DNA of 9,340 bases, taken from contig JAOUJU010000056.1 in the NCBI GenBank assembly GCA_029883045.1, positions 1 to 9,340 of the forward strand, written 5' to 3'. Of the stretch, positions 6,032 to 9,340 are shown piece by piece. The position numbers and the translations under genes are program-made. The number at the start of each line of letters is the position of its first letter. The stretch's first letter is position 1. This DNA comes from Rhodospirillaceae bacterium. Lineage in GTDB: Bacteria; Pseudomonadota; Alphaproteobacteria; Rhodospirillales; Magnetovibrionaceae. The notes beneath the pieces are model-generated. The model ran no database searches and had not been told where the DNA came from. It was given only the letters and a program-made list of their open reading frames with translations.

Positions 6032-7477
6032 TTATCCGCGCCAAAAATCCCTAGAAAATAATACCAATATCGTAAACAGTTCTAACCTGCCAAGCAGCAT
6101 GCCAGCGGCCAGTAGCCATTTTGCCGCATCGGGCAATGATTGAAAATTACCCGCAGGCCCAGTTATGGGACCAAGTCCCGGGCCAACGTTTGAAATTGCG
6201 GTGGCGGCACTGGAAATGGCCGTCATAAAATCAAGCCCCAACATGCCCAAACCCAAAGCCAATAATGCAAAGCTAAGGCCAAAAACAAAAAAGAAACTAA
6301 GAACCGATGTTATGACTTCATCTGGTATGGGGCGTCTGTTGTAATACGGTATGAAAACCCCGTGCGGTTGCAACAAACGGCGCAGTTGAACCCGGGCTGC
6401 GGCATATAACACCTGAAAACGGAAAACTTTAATCCCGCAACTGGTCGAGCCAGCACAGCCGCCGATAAACATTATAAAGAAAAATATTGGCGGGGCGAAA
6501 CTTCCCCACATGCCGTAATCGGCGTTGGCATACCCGGTTCCGGTAATTATCGAAATCACGTTAAATGATGCATAGCGCAGGGCCGACACTGGGTCCATGC
6601 CGGTGTTGATGGTCAACAAAACGGTTACAACCACGGTAATCAGGGCAACAATGCCAATAAACCCGCGAACCTGTTCATCGCGCCACAAAAGCCACGGTTT
6701 GCCGCGAAGTGCCTGCAAAAACAGCAAAAACGGTAATGCGCCGGCTATCATACCAAAGGTAATTATCAGGTCGACAATCCAACTGTTAAAATGCCCGACG
6801 GACGCATCGGATGTTGAAAAACCACCAGTAGACATGGTGGTCATGGCGTGAACAGTCGATTCCAATAGGCTCATTCCGGCCAACCACAGCGCAATTGTAC
6901 ACAATGCGGTTAGACCAATAAAAATAATAACTAATGCGGCTGAAATTTGTGCGGCCCGGGGCAGAACCTTTTCCCCGGTATCGAACGCTTCAATTTTGAA
7001 AAGCTGCATACCGCCAACGCCCATCATCGGCAATACCGCAATCGCCATGACGATAATACCCAAACCGCCAAGCCATTGCAGGATTCCCCGCCATAGCAAA
7101 ATTCCCGGTGGTGCGGTATCAAGACCAATGATTACGGTGGAACCGGTGGTGGTTATGCCGCTCATGGATTCAAAGAATGCATCGGTAAATGATAGCTGTA
7201 GTTCGGAAAACATAAATGGCAATGCGGCAAATAAAGTTAATGCCAGCCATGCCAGCGTGGTCATGGCAAATGCTTGGCGGACGTTTAGTCCGACTTTTTC
7301 TGATGAAGTAGTAAGGGTCAGCGAAACCCCAACAAAAAGCGTCAGCCCAGCAGAAACGGCAAACACCTGCCAGTCAGGGTTACCAGAGGCAGCATCGACT
7401 ATTGCCGGTATGCACATAGCAAACGCTAAAACGGCAAGAAGCGTTCCAACGATAAGCAAAACTGGACGGAAATCCAT
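6032..7477 (-). CDS. trkH: Trk potassium uptake system membrane pore subunit
   Basis: This 481-residue polytopic inner-membrane protein is the K+-conducting subunit of the Trk system, which works with the cytoplasmic NAD/ATP-binding TrkA (not in this window). All four pore loops with their selectivity glycines are visible in order: 'SGITTTGST' (about 106-114), 'TMSTGGFST' (214-222), 'SIITGTGYAN' (309-318) and 'ISNVGPGLG' (428-436). 'GGCAGSTSCGIKVFRF' (339-354), in the helix after the third loop, has Cys where E. coli has Gly, a variant I believe is common in alphaproteobacteria. Length matches E. coli TrkH (483). The frame is open past a TTG at 7501, but the ATG at 7477 starts at the family N-terminus and has GGGGA (7491-7495) upstream, though 13 nt away. 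The gene converges on the lipoprotein gene with only 3 nt between stops, leaving no room for a separate terminator. Confidence 0.95.
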   Translation of the reverse strand: MDFRPVLLIVGTLLAVLAFAMCIPAIVDAASGNPDWQVFAVSAGLTLFVGVSLTLTTSSEKVGLNVRQAFAMTTLAWLALTLFAALPFMFSELQLSFTDAFFESMSGITTTGSTVIIGLDTAPPGILLWRGILQWLGGLGIIVMAIAVLPMMGVGGMQLFKIEAFDTGEKVLPRAAQISAALVIIFIGLTALCTIALWLAGMSLLESTVHAMTTMSTGGFSTSDASVGHFNSWIVDLIITFGMIAGALPFLLFLQALRGKPWLLWRDEQVRGFIGIVALITVVVTVLLTINTGMDPVSALRYASFNVISIITGTGYANADYGMWGSFAPPIFFFIMFIGGCAGSTSCGIKVFRFQVLYAAARVQLRRLLQPHGVFIPYYNRRPIPDEVITSVLSFFFVFGLSFALLALGLGMLGLDFMTAISSAATAISNVGPGLGPITGPAGNFQSLPDAAKWLLAAGMLLGRLELFTILVLFSRDFWRG

Positions 7478-7481
7478 CAAT

Positions 7482-7535
7482 CTAAATATTTCCCCACACA
7501 ATAAAAAACACGGCCACCATAATAACAGCCAGCAT
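7482..7535 (-). CDS. Possible 17-codon hydrophobic mini-ORF upstream of trkH
   Basis: In the 191-nt gap between folE and trkH, an ATG at 7535 opens a 17-codon frame ending at TAG (7482-7484), 4 nt before the trkH ATG. The peptide 'MLAVIMVAVFFIVWGNI' is wholly hydrophobic, like a single membrane helix. The frame is open nine codons further upstream to a TAA but with no normal start codon there. No good ribosome site lies at a standard distance. It could be a leader peptide coupled to trkH or a tiny membrane protein, but chance is a real possibility in this AT-rich gap. Confidence 0.25.
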   Translation of the reverse strand: MLAVIMVAVFFIVWGNI

Positions 7536-7591
7536 AATGAATAAGCGAATTGTCGCCTGAACAGGTTAAATTTTTCTTCTAAAGACCGCCA

Positions 7592-7629
7592 ATTATAAAT
7601 TATTTAAGGCCAGCCTTATGGGCTGTCAA
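7592..7629 (-). promoter_or_regulatory. Possible sigma-70 promoter for trkH
   Basis: On the minus strand a perfect TTGACA (7624-7629) is followed at 19 nt by AATAAT (7599-7604, five of six -10 bases). A perfect TATAAT (7592-7597) lies just beyond, but 26 nt from the same -35. A start near 7585-7593 would give a leader of about 110 nt before trkH. A small hairpin lies inside the spacer. The spacing is longer than ideal, so confidence is moderate to low. Confidence 0.42.
7605..7618. other. Short hairpin TAAGG-CCAG-CCTTA between folE and trkH
   Basis: TAAGG (7605-7609) and CCTTA (7614-7618) form a 5-bp stem with a 4-nt loop, about 50 nt after the folE stop. Downstream on the minus strand the DNA is A/T-rich but has no run of T, so it is at best a weak terminator for folE. 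It also falls within the spacer of the proposed trkH promoter. Confidence 0.25.
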
Positions 7630-7668
7630 AACATGGCATTATTTACAACAAATGGCTCAGGGCGGGGG

Positions 7669-8298
7669 CTATACCAGCTCGTGGGCGGTAGATGACGGGC
7701 TGGAAACCATTGAAAGAAATTCACGCCGGGTTGCTTGGTTTTCCCGAAATGCACCCAACATTTTTGAAGTAACCATAGTTACGCCCGGTTTATGCACCCC
7801 GCGGCACGTCATGCATTGGTGGGCGGCCTCGATAATTACTGCAACCCCATCCGGCTGGAGAACATCATTTATGGCACCAGCTACTTGTGCGGTCATTTTT
7901 TCCTGTATTTGCAAACGCTGGGCATAAAGTTCGACAACCCGGGCAAGTTTAGAAATACCAACAACCCGGTTTTTAGGCAGGTAAGCAACGTGGGCTTTGC
8001 CAATTATCGGGGCCATGTGGTGTTCGCAATGGGATTCAAACCGAATGTCCTTTAACAGGACCATTTCATCATAACCTTCAACTTCTTCAAATGTGCGTTT
8101 GAGAATTTCTTCCGGGTCGGCATTGTAGCCTTGGAAATATTCTTCATAGGCGCGAACAACGCGGGCCGGGGTATCTAACAAGCCCTCGCGTTCCGGGTCG
8201 TCGCCAGCCCATTGAATAAGCGTGCGCACCGCTTGCTCGGCCTCATCACGCGAAGGGCGCGCATCGTTTACAACGCTTATTGGTTTGCGATTGTTCAA
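7669..8298 (-). CDS. folE: GTP cyclohydrolase I (type I, FolE)
   Basis: This 209-residue cytoplasmic enzyme converts GTP to 7,8-dihydroneopterin triphosphate and formate, the first step of tetrahydrofolate (and other pterin) synthesis. It forms a zinc-dependent homodecamer in the family. Zinc ligands are visible as C91 and H94 in 'ESHCEHHMAPIIGKAH' and C162 in 'HQCMTCRGV'. 'GLLDTPARV' (39-47) and 'VVGISKLARVVELYA' (112-126) are further FolE blocks. Length is normal. The start is unusual: a TTG at 8298, the only plausible start, since the first internal Met is residue 79. The TTG overlaps the apaG stop as TTGA, a 4-nt overlap, and GGGAA lies 8 nt before it. This means folE translation is probably coupled to apaG. 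After folE comes a 191-nt gap and then trkH, which seems to have its own promoter. Confidence 0.95.
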   Translation of the reverse strand: MNNRKPISVVNDARPSRDEAEQAVRTLIQWAGDDPEREGLLDTPARVVRAYEEYFQGYNADPEEILKRTFEEVEGYDEMVLLKDIRFESHCEHHMAPIIGKAHVAYLPKNRVVGISKLARVVELYAQRLQIQEKMTAQVAGAINDVLQPDGVAVIIEAAHQCMTCRGVHKPGVTMVTSKMLGAFRENQATRREFLSMVSSPSSTAHELV

Positions 8299-8720
8299 TT
8301 TATTAATTCCCGTCTATATGGGCTATCGAGGGAAAATGCGGGTATTTCAACATCAAATACCTCACCCGAAGTGGTTTCCATGGAATAATTACCCGACATA
8401 ATTCCAGACGATGTACGCAGCGGCGTGCCAGAGGTGTATTCAAACACATCACCGGGCTCTAGCAATGGCTGTTCACCAACAACACCTTGGCCGTCAACTT
8501 CATGTCTAACGCCGTTAGCATCGGTAACTAGCCAATGGCGTCTGCGCAAGCGAACTGTTTCCATGCCGTTGTTGGCAATAATTACATGGTAAGCCCAGAT
8601 ATAACGTGCGTCATCTGGGTCTGATTCGTTTGGCAAAAATTCAGGCTCAACCGTAACCGCAATGGCACGTGTAGTGGCCACATACTGACCAGCAGTTTCT
8701 GAAAAAATTTGGTTTTCCAT
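8295..8720 (-). CDS. apaG: ApaG family protein (Co2+/Mg2+ efflux protein ApaG)
   Basis: This 141-residue protein matches ApaG, a small fibronectin-III/immunoglobulin-like beta-sandwich protein. Its signature runs from 77 to 98 with 'GQGVVGEQPLLEPGD' then 'FEYTSG', followed by 'LRTSSGIMSGNYSM' (101-114). The N-terminal strand pair 'AIAVTVEPEFLP' and 'YIWAYHVIIANNG' is also typical. Databases often label it a Co2+/Mg2+ efflux protein on old mutant evidence from Salmonella; its biochemical role is still unclear, and a same-fold domain in human F-box protein FBXO3 suggests ligand or protein binding. Length is at the usual value (about 125-140). The ATG has the best ribosome site in the window, AAGGAG (8728-8733) 7 nt upstream. 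It probably heads the apaG-folE transcript. Confidence 0.94.
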   Translation of the reverse strand: MENQIFSETAGQYVATTRAIAVTVEPEFLPNESDPDDARYIWAYHVIIANNGMETVRLRRRHWLVTDANGVRHEVDGQGVVGEQPLLEPGDVFEYTSGTPLRTSSGIMSGNYSMETTSGEVFDVEIPAFSLDSPYRRELIN

Positions 8721-8727
8721 TCAATTG

Positions 8728-8733
8728 CTCCTT
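8728..8733 (-). promoter_or_regulatory. Strong Shine-Dalgarno site of apaG
   Basis: On the minus strand AAGGAG lies 7 nt before the apaG ATG, a full match to the anti-SD core. It fixes this start, as most other genes in the window have weaker sites. A 5-bp hairpin (8736-8752) ends only 2 nt upstream of it. Confidence 0.85.
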
Positions 8734-8735
8734 AG

Positions 8736-8752
8736 GGGCATTGTTATTGCCC
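8736..8752. repeat. Inverted repeat next to the apaG ribosome site
   Basis: GGGCA (8736-8740) and TGCCC (8748-8752) pair across a 7-nt A/T-rich loop. On the apaG transcript this hairpin would sit directly upstream of the ribosome site. The stem is only 5 bp, so a regulatory role is speculative. Confidence 0.4.
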
Positions 8753-8772
8753 TAGGTATCATTATTTACCTA
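8753..8772. repeat. Inverted repeat TAGGTA-N8-TACCTA
   Basis: Two perfect 6-base arms (8753-8758 and 8767-8772) flank an 8-nt A/T-rich centre about 33-52 nt upstream of the apaG ATG. The layout resembles an operator half-site pair, but no known operator is recognised. Confidence 0.4.
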
Positions 8773-8775
8773 TAT

Positions 8776-8790
8776 TTGGTAACAGACCAA
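8776..8790. repeat. Inverted repeat TTGGT-N5-ACCAA
   Basis: Arms of 5 bases (8776-8780 and 8786-8790) with a 5-nt centre, the third of a series of short palindromes upstream of apaG. It may be part of the apaG promoter or a weak hairpin; no T-run follows on either strand. Confidence 0.35.
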
Positions 8791-8816
8791 CTATTTGTCC
8801 AGTCTTTTCAGGAATA

Positions 8817-8834
8817 TTCGTAAAATTCTACGAA
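8817..8834. repeat. Inverted repeat TTCGTA-N6-TACGAA at the radical SAM gene end
   Basis: Perfect 6-base arms (8817-8822 and 8829-8834) around a 6-nt centre overlap the stop codon of the radical SAM gene (8828-8830). A transcript from that gene could fold here, but no U-run follows, so a Rho-independent terminator is not well supported. Confidence 0.4.
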
Positions 8835-9340
8835 CTGCAAGAAGCCCCTCCAAGTACACAAAATTTGGCACAATGCGGGTGATTTAAGGGCGTAACCCCT
8901 AGGGCATCGCCAAGGGTTGGGCCAAAATCAAACTTTTTATCATAGGGCAACAATGTGCAGGGCACGACCTGTGGGGAAGTATCGTTTTTGCGTAACACCA
9001 CCATGCGCGAAGTGGCACACATTTGGGCATCGGGCCTTACGCCAAGAATATCCCAGCATGCGGTGGTAATTTCGGGAACGTCTATGGTTTCATCCATTTC
9101 TGGAAACATAACAAGGCGCGACTTATCATTGGCGTTCAGATCAAGACCAATTTGGTCAAATAAATTTTGAAATTTATTTCGGGTGATCTGTTCGTTTTCA
9201 TCCCACATTGTGCGCCCAGCAATATCAATTATAAAACCAGATTTAATCAACCATTTAATTCCATCCATTGCCGGCTTCCATGAACCAGTTCCGCGCTCTT
9301 GTTCGTGAATGGCGGCGGTGTAATGGTCCAGCGATACGCG
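8828..9340 (-). CDS. Radical SAM protein, C-terminal part (5' end beyond window)
   Basis: The frame is open from the right edge of the window to TAG at 8828-8830, giving the last 170 residues. An ATG at 9268 exists but is internal, because the 24 codons before it continue the protein: 'RVSLDHYTAAIHEQERG' is the 'SLDG...HD..RG' block in the second half of radical SAM barrels. Further recognisable pieces are 'IAGRTMWDE', 'LVMFPEMDE', 'DVPEITTACW', 'MCATSRMVVLRK' and the end 'LNHPHCAKFCVLGGASC'. Six cysteines (fragment positions 95, 108, 128, 157, 161, 168) suggest a SPASM/twitch-like C-terminal extension binding one or more auxiliary Fe-S clusters. The CxxxCxxC motif that binds the SAM cluster must be upstream, out of view. 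The substrate is unknown. The next gene on the same strand, apaG, begins 107 nt after the stop. Confidence 0.85.
   Translation of the reverse strand, partial: RVSLDHYTAAIHEQERGTGSWKPAMDGIKWLIKSGFIIDIAGRTMWDENEQITRNKFQNLFDQIGLDLNANDKSRLVMFPEMDETIDVPEITTACWDILGVRPDAQMCATSRMVVLRKNDTSPQVVPCTLLPYDKKFDFGPTLGDALGVTPLNHPHCAKFCVLGGASCSS

Noticed and set aside
7478..7501. TTG start of trkH at 7501, eight codons before the ATG
   Set aside because: No ribosome site precedes the TTG, and the family N-terminus begins at the ATG at 7477. The GGGGA at 7491-7495 is better placed for the later start.
6996..7544. A 182-codon open frame on the + strand antisense to trkH
   Set aside because: It is a shadow of the trkH reading frame: composition rich in Thr/Ser/Pro without any recognisable domain, and no ribosome site.
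9266..9268. ATG at 9268 as the true start of the radical SAM gene
   Set aside because: The same frame is open to the window edge, and the upstream codons encode a radical SAM barrel block, so the gene is cut by the window.
1..9340. Mobile element, phage, toxin-antitoxin or defence cassette
   Set aside because: No transposase, integrase, terminal repeats, tRNA target site, nuclease or small paired genes are visible; nearly every base is taken by housekeeping-type genes with similar codon use.

Overview
The window looks like chromosomal core DNA from an alphaproteobacterium. The basis is the protein types and their grouping: an MCP tail with alphaproteobacterial wording, argD-argF-hslO in a row, an apaG-folE pair, a TrkH of the 'GSTSCG' type and a RecX ending in a 'LARAGF' repeat. 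Base composition looks moderate, below 50 % GC by eye, with many A/T runs. A Rhodospirillales-like marine or aquatic lineage is my guess, and the genus cannot be told from this sequence. I see no tRNA, rRNA, CRISPR array, insertion sequence, prophage or integron piece.

Layout. 1-335 (+): 3' end of a chemoreceptor gene. 354-1335 (-): a two-gene unit, recX then an ArsC/YfgD-family reductase. 1336-1449: divergent promoter region with a palindromic -10 box. 1450-2229 (+): an ABC-2 type permease with no ATPase gene in the window. 2298-2326: a near-consensus sigma-70 promoter. 2363-5352 (+): argD, argF and hslO, with a 1-nt gap between the first two. 5411-6028 (+): an uncharacterised lipoprotein. 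6032-7477 (-): trkH, converging on the lipoprotein gene with 3 nt between them. 7669-8720 (-): apaG then folE, overlapping by 4 nt with a TTG start for folE. 8828-9340 (-): C-terminal part of a radical SAM protein that runs off the right edge.

How the genes work together. ArgD and ArgF give two consecutive-pathway steps of arginine synthesis (N-acetylornithine formation, then citrulline from ornithine). HslO is a redox-switched holdase chaperone that rides in the same probable transcript. FolE begins tetrahydrofolate (pterin) synthesis, TrkH is the membrane pore of a K+ uptake system, and RecX modulates RecA. These are mostly unrelated housekeeping functions placed side by side.

I did not find a convincing new multi-gene system. 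The least explained items are the radical SAM protein with its six-cysteine C-terminal region, the lipoprotein after hslO, a cluster of short inverted repeats upstream of apaG, and a 17-codon hydrophobic mini-ORF directly before trkH.
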